DNA from: Planctomycetota bacterium
Lineage (GTDB): Bacteria > Planctomycetota > UBA1135 > UBA2386
DNA length: 54,480 nt
Reading direction: 5' to 3'
Assembly (NCBI GenBank): GCA_025459175.1
Contig: JALORC010000061.1
Coordinates: 1 to 54,480, forward strand
The translations under genes and the position numbers were made by a program. Below are positions 16,285-24,458 of this stretch, in pieces; positions within the stretch are counted from its first letter, which is position 1; each line of letters starts with the position of its first letter. Below the pieces are notes generated by a model. That model was not told where the DNA came from. It worked only from the letters and a program-made list of their open reading frames with translations, and searched no databases.

Positions 16285-16905
16285 ATGGAAGGCCACGGCC
16301 GCATGACCCCGACGGAGTTGCGTGACCGTGCCATGAGTCTCGCCATGGCGGATGCCGTGGCCGCTCTCCGTCTGGCGCGCGAGAATCCGCACCCGTGGTT
16401 TCGCGCCCAGGCGCTCGCGGCAGTTGCCCGTTGGAGCGACGAGTCCCAGCTCGAACTCCTCGCCGCCGAGTCGCTGGCCTCGGCAGAGGCCTGTCACGAC
16501 GACTACCAGCGGGCGGCCGTCGCGGCATGGGGCATCCGGGCGCTGTTGGAACGCGGCCGCACCGCCGCCGCTGCCTGTGCCCTGAGTGCGGCGCGGCGAC
16601 GCGCGCTCACCGCATCGCCACCGGGTTCGCGAGCCGAGGCACTGTTCAATTTGCTGCAGTCGGCCTGGGAGCTCGGGTCCGAGACCCGGTGCATGCTCGT
16701 CGAGGACCTCGCCGCGACCCACGAGCAGGACCAGTTCTGGCGGGTCTCTCGCTGCCTCGTCGATGCGCTGGCGATGCTGCGCGCCACCGAGCCGGACCGG
16801 GCCGCGCAGATCGCCGAGCGGATCTCGAACGACCGCATCAAGGCCAGAGCTGTGAGAGTGCTCCGCGATCGCGGGCCTTGTGGGCCGCGCACCTGGTTCC
16901 GATGA
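16285..16905 (+). CDS. Helical-repeat protein, HEAT/TPR-like
   Basis: This 206-residue protein (or 200 from ATG 16303) is made of Ala/Leu-rich paired helices of about 33-36 residues: 'ALRLARENPHPWFRAQALAAVARW', 'LASAEACHDDYQRAAVAAWGIRALLERG', 'VDALAMLRATEPDRAAQIAERI'. It looks like a short helical-repeat scaffold. No catalytic motif, signal peptide or membrane helix is visible. It lies alone between membrane-protein genes of the accessory block. Confidence 0.6.
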   Translation: MEGHGRMTPTELRDRAMSLAMADAVAALRLARENPHPWFRAQALAAVARWSDESQLELLAAESLASAEACHDDYQRAAVAAWGIRALLERGRTAAAACALSAARRRALTASPPGSRAEALFNLLQSAWELGSETRCMLVEDLAATHEQDQFWRVSRCLVDALAMLRATEPDRAAQIAERISNDRIKARAVRVLRDRGPCGPRTWFR

Positions 16906-17023
16906 AGAGGTCCGATACACCATCGCTCGCGCGGCCGGCTGCGAACGTCGATCCGCGGTCGGCGACCGGACGGAGCACCTTGCTACCCTGTGCCCCACGC
17001 CAGACATTCCGGAACCGATACTC

Positions 17024-17950
17024 GTGACGACCATCGACCCGGAGACGCGGCGGCATGTGCGAGCGAACTGGATCGAGTCCCTGTACGAGTTCGCGGCCCC
17101 GCCCGTGCAGCACTGGTGGCTCGGTGGCGGGCCTCCTGGCCTCATGTTCAGCTTCGTGGAGCTGATGTGCGGCTACTTCGATGACCTCAATCTGTCGGCA
17201 GGGTTGGAGGCCGCGGTTCGCAGTGGTTGGATGACCGCGGCCGAAGCGCAGGCGAGCCGCGAGTTCCATCAGCTGGCGGCCAGGTATCCGGAGCCGCCGG
17301 GGGAGCCGGAATCAGTGCTCGCCGATCCCGCCTGGGCCGACGTGGTCGAGGCGGCGCGGCGGGCCTGGTTCGGCATCCGGGAGGTCACCCAGGATCCTGA
17401 GACCCTGGGTGCGATGCAGTCGATCGAGGCCAGGTGGGGCAGGATCGAGCCTGCCACCCGGCCCGCACCCTTCGAGCCGCTGCCGCTTTCACCGCGGGCC
17501 GCACCAGCGCGGGGCCCGCGGATCGGCACCGGTGATCCGGAGGCGACCACCCACCGGAACACACTCGAACAGCTGCTCACCCTGTCACCGAAGTCGAAGT
17601 GCGTGGTCGGCATCGTGCTGCTCGTCGGCGGACTCGCTGCGAGCGTGATCCTCTGGCTGCGCGGCTGGATCGTCGGCTGGGCCTTGCTCGCGATCCTCCT
17701 CGGACTGGGCCTGTCGGCGGTGGGGCGCCGCGATCTGCTGCGGGTTCGGGCCATCGAGGCCGAGACTTCGCGCGCACGACGCGAGTGGCACGAGCTGGCG
17801 TCGGCCGTCGAAGCCACGAGGCGCGAGGGCAAGAACGTCGCCCGATTCCTGCAGGGCCGCGGCTATCAGGTGTTCGAAGTGCGACGCTGGATCGTGCAAG
17901 CGCTGGGTGAAGAACGGATCGAAGGCGATCGCCGCGGACGCGCGCGGTGA
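17024..17950 (+). CDS. Membrane-anchored uncharacterised protein
   Basis: This 308-residue protein (GTG start) has a helical soluble N-terminal half ('ANWIESLYEFAAPPVQHWWLGGGPPG', 'AAVRSGWMTAAEAQASREFH') and a proline-rich linker. Two hydrophobic helices follow at about 198-214 and 220-237, then a basic coiled-coil tail ending 'FEVRRWIVQALGEERI'. An ATG 144 bases upstream would add sequence that does not look coding. No family is recognised. The layout suggests a cytoplasmic domain tethered by a hairpin of two membrane helices. Confidence 0.6.
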   Translation: MTTIDPETRRHVRANWIESLYEFAAPPVQHWWLGGGPPGLMFSFVELMCGYFDDLNLSAGLEAAVRSGWMTAAEAQASREFHQLAARYPEPPGEPESVLADPAWADVVEAARRAWFGIREVTQDPETLGAMQSIEARWGRIEPATRPAPFEPLPLSPRAAPARGPRIGTGDPEATTHRNTLEQLLTLSPKSKCVVGIVLLVGGLAASVILWLRGWIVGWALLAILLGLGLSAVGRRDLLRVRAIEAETSRARREWHELASAVEATRREGKNVARFLQGRGYQVFEVRRWIVQALGEERIEGDRRGRAR

Positions 17951-18013
17951 CGCGGCGGTGAGCCCGGCCTTGCGTGGTTCGGCCGATCTGCGATCCTGAG
18001 CCCGAGGTATCGA

Positions 18014-18319
18014 GTGACAGCCAGCGAACCAACACGCGGGGAACGACCGAGGCGCGGCAGCCAGCGCTGGCTGCCACCGGCGCTCCCGCCGGCGCCGTGG
18101 TGGTTCGGTGGTCTGTGCTGCGCCGGGTTCCTGCCGTGGTCCATGTTCGTGGCGTGGACCGTCGTGGCCGAGGCGATGTGGCAACACCCCGCACTGACTG
18201 CCTGTGTGTGGCTGATGCTCGCGTTCGCCGTGATGGTCACAGCATCGGTCCTTTGCACGGTGTGGGCGCTGCTGTTGCTGCCCGGCTGCCGGGATCGCAC
18301 GGGAGCCCGCGGCCGATGA
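18014..18319 (+). CDS. Two-helix membrane protein
   Basis: This 101-residue protein starts at GTG 18014, with a basic N-terminus (TRGERPRRGSQRW). A Pro-rich turn leads into hydrophobic helices at about 29-53 and 60-88. Four cysteines are scattered in the hydrophobic parts. It resembles uncharacterised small inner-membrane proteins. No family is recognised. Confidence 0.5.
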   Translation: MTASEPTRGERPRRGSQRWLPPALPPAPWWFGGLCCAGFLPWSMFVAWTVVAEAMWQHPALTACVWLMLAFAVMVTASVLCTVWALLLLPGCRDRTGARGR

Positions 18320-18621
18320 TCGAGTTCCTGAAACGCCGTCTGCGCAGGATGCGGGTGGATACACCCAAGGCTGGCAGCCGTGCGGGGCCGTGCGGGCTCC
18401 GCTTCGTGCTGGCGCCGCTGGCGGCTGCATGAGGGGGCAGGGCACACGCCACTCACGGCGATCGCCGCCGCGACCGCCGCGTTCCGACTGTTCCTGACCG
18501 CCGGGCTGCGGAGCATTGGGGTTTCGCCAAACGAGAGCGGGCACCGCGTCGGCCATCCACTCGTGACCGTCTCCGGGTAAGGCCCTACCGACCGGCACGC
18601 GGTATCCTGCCGCCAGCCTTC
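18320..18621. other. Gap without a supported gene
   Basis: About 300 bases. A GC-rich inverted repeat (GGCAGCCG ... CGGCTGCATG, about 18374-18434) superficially resembles the inner arms of an attC, but no AAC/GTT core pair flanks it. A 66-codon open frame at 18380-18580 has a hydrophobic middle (ATAAFRLFLTAGL), but its first half is Arg/Trp-rich shadow sequence. I do not call it. Confidence 0.4.
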
Positions 18622-19038
18622 ATGACCCAGGATCCAATGTCGTCCAAGCTCCACAGCAGTTCGTTCGTCTGGAACGCGGGTGGTTGGTTCGGTGCCCTGT
18701 TCGGCTCGACGATCTGGATGCTCGTACTCGGCGTCGGCGCGCTGAGCGAGGACCGCACCGCCGCCGGCCTCGTGTTCGCGAGCTTCGTCGCCGCCAGCCT
18801 GTGGGGCATCCTGTTGTGGCGCCGCCGCGCGCGCCTGAGCGCCTACGCGGGCCTGCAGTGGTTGTTGGTGGGGCTGCTGGTCGCGTTCGCCGTCGCGATC
18901 GTCACCGCGAACGTCCGCGGTCTCGCGGTCCAGGTGCCGTATTGGGCGATCGCCACGCCACTGCCGCTGATGGCGATGTTCTGGCTGCGCCAGCGCTTGG
19001 CGAGGGTGCCGCTCCACGAGGTCGCAGGCGAGCCCTGA
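18622..19038 (+). CDS. Four-helix membrane protein
   Basis: This 138-residue protein begins MTQDPMSSKLHSSSFVWNAGGWFGALFG. Four hydrophobic helices lie at about 16-40, 46-66, 76-95 and 103-122. It has the look of a small integral membrane protein with little exposed domain. No transport signature or family is recognised. A short second membrane gene follows eight bases later, and the two are probably co-transcribed. Confidence 0.65.
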   Translation: MTQDPMSSKLHSSSFVWNAGGWFGALFGSTIWMLVLGVGALSEDRTAAGLVFASFVAASLWGILLWRRRARLSAYAGLQWLLVGLLVAFAVAIVTANVRGLAVQVPYWAIATPLPLMAMFWLRQRLARVPLHEVAGEP

Positions 19039-19046
19039 CGGCGACC

Positions 19047-19238
19047 ATGAAGGTGCTCGAGTTTCTCAGCCCGAAGCTGACCTGGCGCTTCCCTGTCGTG
19101 CGACAGAGTTCCATCGCCGGTGACGGTCAGGACCCGATCCTGCTGTTCGCGCTGGTCGCGGCGGTGTGCACCGGCGTGGTCTTGATCGGGCATTTCGTGC
19201 TGCGGCTTTCACTGCGACGCAACCGGAGTAATCGCTGA
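19047..19238 (+). CDS. Single-helix membrane peptide
   Basis: This 63-residue protein begins MKVLEFLSPKLTWRFPVVRQ. It has one clear hydrophobic helix (about 32-53, 'LLFALVAAVCTGVVLIGHFVL') and a basic end (RLSLRRNRSNR), so topology is probably N-out/C-in. It starts eight bases after the preceding stop. No family is recognised. Confidence 0.5.
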   Translation: MKVLEFLSPKLTWRFPVVRQSSIAGDGQDPILLFALVAAVCTGVVLIGHFVLRLSLRRNRSNR

Positions 19239-19361
19239 GGACCCGAGCTCGGACCGCAGACCACGACGTCGGTGGTCGGCGGCCACGGACCATCCCCGGC
19301 GGTGGCTGCTGAACTGCCCACCGCTGCGTTCCAAACCTCCGTCGCACCAACCACGCATCCG

Positions 19362-19688
19362 ATGCTCCTCCATGGCGGTGACGCCTTCCTGATCATCGTG
19401 TTCTGGGGAGTCGTGCTCGGGCTGAACTTGTTCGGTGGCTGGGCCTGCCTGTTCCTGCTGCAGTCGCGTCCGCGTCCACCTCGTCTGCTGCCGGCGTTGA
19501 TGGCGGGTGCATGTGTCAGCGCAGTGGTCGTGCTGATCACCGCCAGCGACGGCGGCTTCGACGCCCCGGGCCTGTTGGTCCTGGTCACCGTGCTGCCCTC
19601 GGTCCTCCTCGGGGCTGCTGTCGTGCTCTGGTTCGTGCGCCCGGTCAGAGCGAAGCGGCGCCCGCATCGAGCGGGGACGAGGCGGTGA
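19362..19688 (+). CDS. Three-helix membrane protein
   Basis: This 108-residue protein begins MLLHGGDAFLIIVFWGVVLG. Hydrophobic helices lie at about 8-33, 43-61 and 66-92, with a basic C-terminus. Its stop overlaps the GTG start of the next gene (GTGA), so the two are coupled. ATG 19362 is chosen because upstream in-frame sequence does not look coding. The family is unknown. Confidence 0.6.
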   Translation: MLLHGGDAFLIIVFWGVVLGLNLFGGWACLFLLQSRPRPPRLLPALMAGACVSAVVVLITASDGGFDAPGLLVLVTVLPSVLLGAAVVLWFVRPVRAKRRPHRAGTRR

Positions 19689-20146
19689 ACGCGACGCACC
19701 GAGCTGCGAGCGTTGGCTGGTTGGCCGAGGCAACGCGGTCCGCCGACCTGGATGCCTATCTCGCTGGCTGCGATGCTCCGCCGATGGCCGAGGCGCACCG
19801 TGACCAGGACCCTCCCGAGACACCGGCAGCCGCGAGCGCATTGCCTTTGTCGGCCGGACGACGGATGGCGTATCGGCACCTGCTGTATCAAGCCCTTCTC
19901 TGGCTGCGATCCGGATCACCACCCGACTGGTGGAATCCTGTCACATGGTGGCGTGCAGCATCCCGACTGCGGCAGACGCGGTCGCTCGCGGATTGTTTTC
20001 ACAACCTCGCATTCTTCGTGGAGCACGACTTCGTCGGGTTCGAGGAACAGCGCTTCTGGAGTGACGTGGAGAAGTTGCGCCGCGACTTCGCGCCGGAGTT
20101 CGTGAACTCCTGGCGAGATGCCTTTGCCCGGCATCTGCGGGAATGA
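19685..20146 (+). CDS. Uncharacterised soluble protein
   Basis: This 153-residue protein starts with GTG overlapping the upstream stop. It has an acidic/Pro-rich middle and a helical, Trp-rich C-terminal part ('YRHLLYQALLWLRSG', 'DWWNPVTWWRAASRLRQ', 'FVEHDFVGFEEQRFWSDVEKL'). No signal peptide is present. Its stop overlaps the ATG of the DUF2007 gene (ATGA), giving three overlapping genes in a row. No family is recognised. Confidence 0.6.
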   Translation: MNATHRAASVGWLAEATRSADLDAYLAGCDAPPMAEAHRDQDPPETPAAASALPLSAGRRMAYRHLLYQALLWLRSGSPPDWWNPVTWWRAASRLRQTRSLADCFHNLAFFVEHDFVGFEEQRFWSDVEKLRRDFAPEFVNSWRDAFARHLRE

Positions 20147-20505
20147 ACATGACCGAACAACCCACCGTGGTCGGGACCTACAGCGATGTCATGGCGGCCC
20201 ACGTGGCGCGTGCGCGCCTCGAAGCCGAAGGCATCCGCACGTTCCTGCTGGACGAGAACCTGCTGACCGTGAACCCGCTGCTCGCCGGTGCGATGGGCGG
20301 CGTCAAGCTCGTCGTCGCGGCCGCCGATGCCGACATCGCTCGTGAGCTCCTGGCGCGCCCGTCGGCGGTCTGTGACGAGCCCGCATGTCCGGCTTGTGGC
20401 TCGCATCGGATCCAGATGCATCACGCCGGCCGTCGCTCGGCGTTCTTGACCATCCTGCTGCTGGGTGCGCCGATCGGCAGGGCACGCGCGACCGCGCGGT
20501 GCTAG
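20143..20505 (+). CDS. DUF2007-type putative signal-transducing protein, shortened C-terminus
   Basis: This 120-residue protein's first 75 residues match the DUF2007 pattern: 'VVGTYSDVMAAHVARARLEAEGI', 'TFLLDENLL', 'GGVKLVVAAADADIARELL'. A partial zinc-ribbon follows (CPACGSH, with a preceding Cys), then a hydrophobic stretch 'FLTILLLGAPIG'. Relatives often continue with a membrane helix. Here the tail ends quickly in Arg/Ala-rich sequence, so the 3' end may be altered. It is translationally coupled to the upstream gene. The DUF2007 fold is related to PII-like regulators; a ligand is not known. Confidence 0.75.
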   Translation: MNMTEQPTVVGTYSDVMAAHVARARLEAEGIRTFLLDENLLTVNPLLAGAMGGVKLVVAAADADIARELLARPSAVCDEPACPACGSHRIQMHHAGRRSAFLTILLLGAPIGRARATARC

Positions 20506-20524
20506 GACTGCCGGCACACTTGGC

Positions 20525-20545
20525 GTTAGACCGGTCGAAAGACCG
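20525..20545 (+). other. Isolated GTTAGAC core and perfect GAAA-loop hairpin
   Basis: GTTAGAC (20525-20531) fits the attC right-core rule GTTRRRY. It is directly followed by CGGTCGAAAGACCG (20532-20545), a five-base-pair hairpin with a GAAA tetraloop. No matching left core is visible within 150 bases upstream. It may be the end of a decayed cassette or simply a small RNA hairpin near the end of the DUF2007 transcript. Confidence 0.3.
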
Positions 20546-20560
20546 CCCGCAGCCGAACCC

Positions 20561-20816
20561 TCACTTCGCCGGCTTGCCCGCCGCGATCGCCCGCCGAGCT
20601 CGGCGGCCATCGCCGCCGGCAGCCTCAGCCGCGCCTTCGCCTGCAGGCGGTAGCTCGGCTGCGCCTGCACGAACTGCAGCGACGTGCGCAGCAGCTCGCG
20701 CCCGGTGGTGGGGGCGGGCGGCGGTGTCGCGGGTGGGGGCGCCTGGGCCAGCAGCGCGGTCGACAGGGCGAGCGAGAGCAGCGAAGCGGAGCGGGCGTTC
20801 TGCGAGGGCCATGGTC
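20561..20816 (-). pseudogene. Remnant of a secreted-protein gene with deletions
   Basis: Read on the minus strand, a signal-peptide-like segment (SLLSLALSTALLAQAPP) and mature sequence ('GRELLRTSLQFVQAQPSYRLQA', 'RLRLPAAMAAELG') appear in one frame. They are in the style of the secreted proteins elsewhere in this window. That frame has a stop just before it and no start codon. The ATG at 20816 and the plausible C-terminus (AIAAGKPAK, stop at 20561) are in a different frame. The parts would make one gene only with a start-region frameshift and a large internal deletion. I call it a gene scar at the right part of the accessory block. Confidence 0.4.
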
Positions 20817-20951
20817 AGGGAGGCTGGGTCGACGGGGCGCTGGGCGCGCGCATGCGAGCCCGCAGAGCCGATCCGCCCAGCCTGGTGATGGTCGCTTCGC
20901 CAGCGGCACGGGTAGCATGGAACCCCCTGCTTCCCGCACCCGCACCTAGCC

Positions 20952-21323
20952 GTGGACCGATCCCGCAGTTCCCGCAAACGCTCCGACCACGCGTGGAAGC
21001 AGTTGGTCGAGGCCGCCATCGGCGAATTCTACGACCTCGGTTCGCGCGGCCTCGTGTTCCATGTCGATGCCGTCGAGGCGGTCGGGCAGCCGCCGACGCG
21101 CCTCCGCGTCTTTGCCACGCTGCGCTTCCTGCGCGCGGGTTCGCCGTTCTGTTGTCAGGAGCCGCTCTGCCACCTCGGCCTGTTCGGCGATCGCCTGAAG
21201 TTGGTCGAGGAACATCTGCGTCATGCCATCGGGCTGCGACACCAGGTGACGCTGGACCTTGGCGACCGGATCGGGGTTGACCTGGCACCCGGCGTCGAGT
21301 TCCAGCGGCACGAACCCGACTGA
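20952..21323 (+). CDS. Uncharacterised soluble protein
   Basis: This 123-residue protein starts at GTG 20952 with a basic N-terminus. An alpha/beta pattern follows: 'WKQLVEAAIGEFYDLGSRGLVFHVDAVEAVG', 'RLRVFATLRFLRAGSPFCCQEP', 'LVEEHLRHAIGLRHQVTLDLGDRIGVDLAPGVEF'. A Cys-Cys pair lies in the middle. No family is recognised, but repeated beta-strand segments make coding likely. The next gene begins 35 bases later on the same strand. Confidence 0.6.
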   Translation: MDRSRSSRKRSDHAWKQLVEAAIGEFYDLGSRGLVFHVDAVEAVGQPPTRLRVFATLRFLRAGSPFCCQEPLCHLGLFGDRLKLVEEHLRHAIGLRHQVTLDLGDRIGVDLAPGVEFQRHEPD

Positions 21324-21358
21324 GAACAGGATCCGCCACCCTTCTCCTGCAACCGACG

Positions 21359-22327
21359 ATGCGCTGGTCCCGAGGCCAATCCACGATCGAGATGACCGAC
21401 GCGCCCGAGCACTGGTTCGGCGCGGCGGTCCAACGGCGGCCCTACGGACAGGAGTTGTTGCTCGATGCAGAGGGCCATCCGTCCTCCCGTCACGCGCTGC
21501 AGTGCCTGCTGGGCAGCGAGCCGCAGGCATCGGTGATCCTCGGTGCGAGCGGTGGAGCTACGGGTGTACACGAGCACTCTTGCGTGGTCTTCGACGATCG
21601 CTGTTGCGTGGTGATCGGCGACTGGCTGGTCGCCCTCGCGCTGCCCGGGTTGGCATTGCTGTGGAAGATCCAGGCCGACGAAGGCACCTGCTTCGGGGTG
21701 CATCGCACCCCGGACCAATGCCATGTCGTCGTGCACGGCGAACTGTCGATCCGCAAGTTCACCTTGGACGGGCGCCAGCTGTGGTCGTTCGCCGGCAAGG
21801 ACATCTTCACCGGGGGCTGCGTGGTCGAGGACCGTGAGGTCGTCGTCACCGACTTCGCGGCGAACGAGTATCGCCTGGACCTCGACACCGGCGAGATGGT
21901 GGCGGGGCCGGCGCGAACTGTCGCCGAGCTCCCGCGGGCGGATGCGTCGGGTGCCGAGCGCCGTTGGCACGACCTCTGGCGGTGGCTGCTGTTGCTGCCG
22001 GTGACCTACGTCGCGTGCGCGGCCGTCAGCTTGCTCGTCAGTCTGGTCGCGGAGCTGCTGCGCGTGTGGACGTGGCCCTGGGTCGGCGCCGGCGCCGCCG
22101 CGACGTTCGTGCTCGTGCCCTTCTGGATGGCGCCGCGCCACCAACGGCTCGTGGCGACCATCGCCTTCGTCGGTGGCGCCGTGCTGGCGCTGCGGCTGGT
22201 GGGGCGGGGCTGGTATCCGGCAGGCTACGGCGAACTGGCCTACACCCCGACCTGCTGGCCGATCGTCGCGATCTACGGCGGTGGTTTGCTGGCGCTGTTG
22301 TGCTGCTGGCTCCGGCGCCGAGGCTGA
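21359..22327 (+). CDS. Beta-propeller-like domain fused to a four-helix membrane domain
   Basis: This 322-residue protein (or 311 from ATG 21392) has two parts. Residues about 30-190 carry repeated short strands of PQQ/WD-like type ('CVVIGDWLVALALPGLALLWKI', 'CHVVVHGELSIRKFTLDGRQLWSF', 'EVVVTDFAANEYRLDLDTGE'). These resemble a partial beta-propeller found in small accessory-region proteins. Residues about 208-318 form four hydrophobic helices. The soluble part has no signal peptide, so it probably stays cytoplasmic, anchored by the membrane domain. It ends the block of small plus-strand genes. Confidence 0.65.
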   Translation: MRWSRGQSTIEMTDAPEHWFGAAVQRRPYGQELLLDAEGHPSSRHALQCLLGSEPQASVILGASGGATGVHEHSCVVFDDRCCVVIGDWLVALALPGLALLWKIQADEGTCFGVHRTPDQCHVVVHGELSIRKFTLDGRQLWSFAGKDIFTGGCVVEDREVVVTDFAANEYRLDLDTGEMVAGPARTVAELPRADASGAERRWHDLWRWLLLLPVTYVACAAVSLLVSLVAELLRVWTWPWVGAGAAATFVLVPFWMAPRHQRLVATIAFVGGAVLALRLVGRGWYPAGYGELAYTPTCWPIVAIYGGGLLALLCCWLRRRG

Positions 22328-22473
22328 GAACGCGCTCGGCGACCGCATGCGGCGCGAGGCTGCCCCGGGGGCATTCTGCAGCTGCCCCTCGCCCGCTATG
22401 TTGCCCGCACAGCCGGCGGAGGAACGGGTTCTTCTCGCCCGCTGGTGCGAAGCCAACACCCACGCTCGTCGTC

Positions 22474-23658
22474 ATGCGAACCATCCCCGTCATCGCCACC
22501 CTGTTGCTCGGCTCCTGCCTGCTCGCCCAGACCACGCGCATCGTCGGCCCCGGTGCCTTCGCGCAGATCCGCGATGCACTCGCCGTGTCCCAGCCCGGCG
22601 ACCGCATCCACGTGCAACCCGGCACCTACGCCCACTTCACCGTCACGCGCGGGGTGACCATCCGCGCCCTGCAGCCGGGCACGGTCTCGATCGCCTTCAA
22701 CGCCGTCTATCTGCCGCCGACGTGCGGCACGCTGTGCCTCGCCACCGAAGGACCCACGCGCTTCTCGGTGCCCGCCGGTCAGGACGCGAACGTGATCGGC
22801 ATCCGCTTCGTCGGCAACGTGGTCAACGGCCCGCTGTTCACGCCGATCCGCCACCGGGTGCAGGTCGACAGCGGCAGGGTGCACTTCGACGGCTGTGAGT
22901 TCGCGGCAGCCGGGCTGCCGCCGCTGACGATCGCACAGGCTGCGGCGGTGCACTTGAGCGCGTGCAATTCGGTCCCGAACAGCGGTGCCGGCGCCGCGAA
23001 CGGCCTGACTCTGAACGGCGGTTCGCTGTCGGCCGTCGGTTGCACCATCCAGGGCGCGGTGGGGTCCAGCTCGCTCCCGGTCGGAGCCGGCATCAGCGCC
23101 ACCAATGGCACCCTGCACCTCAGCGATTGCCTGGTCTCGGGCGGCAGCGGTCTCCTGCCCGGGCAGCAAGGGGTCGGCATCGGCGGCACCGGCACGGCCT
23201 GGCTCAGCGACTGCGCCGTCGATGGCAGTTGTGCGATCGCGTGGACCGGTGCCGGCATGCGCACCGATCGCTGCACGTTCACCGACACCGGGACCGGCTG
23301 CCAGGTGCCACCATCGGGCCCGATGCTGCTCGGCGTCGACCAACTCACCGCGCCGCTGCTCGGCGCGGCGTTCGCGCCGGTGTGGCGCACCGATCCGAAC
23401 GCCGCCGTCGCCGTGTTCGCGAACTTCCGCCGCAGCCGCCTCGATGTCCCCGGCGTGCTCGAGCAACCGGTCTGGATCGATGCGAACGGGGCGTTCGTCG
23501 CCGCCATCGCGCTCGCCGACGCGAGCGGCGTCGCGCCCACGAGCTTCAGCCTGCCGGCGAGTCCGGCGCTGCTCGACAGCGAGCTGTGGCTGCAGGGGCT
23601 CTCGGGGGCAGCGCTGCCGTGGCAGCTGAGCCCGCCGGTCGGCGGCGTGCTGCGCTGA
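22474..23658 (+). CDS. Secreted right-handed beta-helix protein
   Basis: This 394-residue protein has a signal peptide (1-18, LLLGSCLLAQ). The mature part opens with 'AFAQIRDALAVSQPGDRIHVQPGTY', the standard entry to pectate-lyase-like beta-helices. About ten rungs with Gly/Asn turns follow ('GGSLSAVGCTIQGA', 'NGTLHLSDCLVSGG', 'GTAWLSDCAVDG'). Paired cysteines in successive rungs may stack. The last 100 residues are a separate beta-rich domain ending 'ALPWQLSPPVGGVLR', a style seen in other secreted proteins here. No catalytic residues of polysaccharide lyases could be assigned. It was probably part of the host chromosome before the cassette block. Confidence 0.75.
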   Translation: MRTIPVIATLLLGSCLLAQTTRIVGPGAFAQIRDALAVSQPGDRIHVQPGTYAHFTVTRGVTIRALQPGTVSIAFNAVYLPPTCGTLCLATEGPTRFSVPAGQDANVIGIRFVGNVVNGPLFTPIRHRVQVDSGRVHFDGCEFAAAGLPPLTIAQAAAVHLSACNSVPNSGAGAANGLTLNGGSLSAVGCTIQGAVGSSSLPVGAGISATNGTLHLSDCLVSGGSGLLPGQQGVGIGGTGTAWLSDCAVDGSCAIAWTGAGMRTDRCTFTDTGTGCQVPPSGPMLLGVDQLTAPLLGAAFAPVWRTDPNAAVAVFANFRRSRLDVPGVLEQPVWIDANGAFVAAIALADASGVAPTSFSLPASPALLDSELWLQGLSGAALPWQLSPPVGGVLR

Positions 23659-23664
23659 TCGACC

Positions 23665-24393
23665 TCAGCGCTGCGCCGCCCGCTGCAGGCGCCGCCGCCG
23701 CCACATCGCCGTCGCGATGCCGGCGAGCCCACCGCAGACACCACCCAACACCATGTTGGTGAGCGTGCTCGGTGGGGTGCCGTCGACCGCCCCGTCGAAC
23801 GTGCGCAGCACCGCCGCGAACGCGTCCGCGGCGCCGGCGTCGCCCGGCAGCGCCACCGTCTCGAAGTACTGCACCCGGTCGCCGGCCGGCACCACGTGGT
23901 GCTGCAGCAGCCAGTGCCGTTCGCCTTGCTGCAGCGAGAAGCGCAGCCGCAGACTGCCATTGCCGAACAGCTTCGGGTCGTCGTGGCCGGCGAACGCGAC
24001 CTTCGCGCCGGCGGCCGCCAGCGACGTCAGCATTGCCTCGCGGACCTGCGCCACCGCGTCCGCCTGCAGCAGCGCCTTGGCCGTGGCGCTGCCCGGCACC
24101 GACCACGCGTTGATGCAGCGCAGCGCGTCCCCCGCACCGAGCTGGTGCAGCAGCACGTGTTCGGCAGTGCGCTTCTGCTGCTGCAGTTCACCGACCATCG
24201 CGAGCAGCATCGTGCGCGCCGGCTCCGCGGCCGGATCACTGGCGCGCGACGGCGCCGCCAGTTCGTTCGCCTGCAGCACCGTCCAGCCGGCGGCTGGCAC
24301 CAGCTTGCCGGTGGCACCGGGCAGCTGCACCTGCTGGGCCGGCAGCAGCACGATCGAGCAGAGGCAGGCGAACGTCACGGCGATGGCGCGCAT
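23665..24393 (-). CDS. Exported protein with C-terminal membrane anchor
   Basis: This 242-residue protein has a signal peptide (MRAIAVTFACLCSIVLLPAQ, cleavage after about residue 20). The periplasmic domain of about 190 residues contains 'LFGNGSLRLRFSLQQGERHWLLQHHVVPAG'. A C-terminal hydrophobic helix ('MVLGGVCGGLAGIATAMW') is capped by RRRRLQ. It is therefore a tail-anchored periplasmic protein. No family is recognised. It is convergent with the beta-helix gene, six bases apart, and lies downstream of the SLC13 permease gene on the same strand. Confidence 0.7.
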   Translation of the reverse strand: MRAIAVTFACLCSIVLLPAQQVQLPGATGKLVPAAGWTVLQANELAAPSRASDPAAEPARTMLLAMVGELQQQKRTAEHVLLHQLGAGDALRCINAWSVPGSATAKALLQADAVAQVREAMLTSLAAAGAKVAFAGHDDPKLFGNGSLRLRFSLQQGERHWLLQHHVVPAGDRVQYFETVALPGDAGAADAFAAVLRTFDGAVDGTPPSTLTNMVLGGVCGGLAGIATAMWRRRRLQRAAQR

Positions 24394-24458
24394 CGGCGCA
24401 GCGTGCCGCGGCGCGCGCCGAGCGTCCACCGTGTGGGCGCCGTACTCGCCGCTGGCGA

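Noticed and set aside
18374..18434. GGCAGCCG...CGGCTGCATG inverted repeat as a further attC
   Set aside because: The arms resemble the inner part of attC sites, but no AAC/GTT cores flank it, so it is only a GC-rich hairpin.
18380..18580. A 66-codon open frame with a hydrophobic middle
   Set aside because: The start half is Arg/Trp-rich shadow composition and there is no cassette-like placement.
9852..22327. Search for an integron integrase gene or attI near the cassette array
   Set aside because: No tyrosine-recombinase motifs (R...HxxR...Y) were seen in any frame, so I report the cluster as lacking an integrase within this window.
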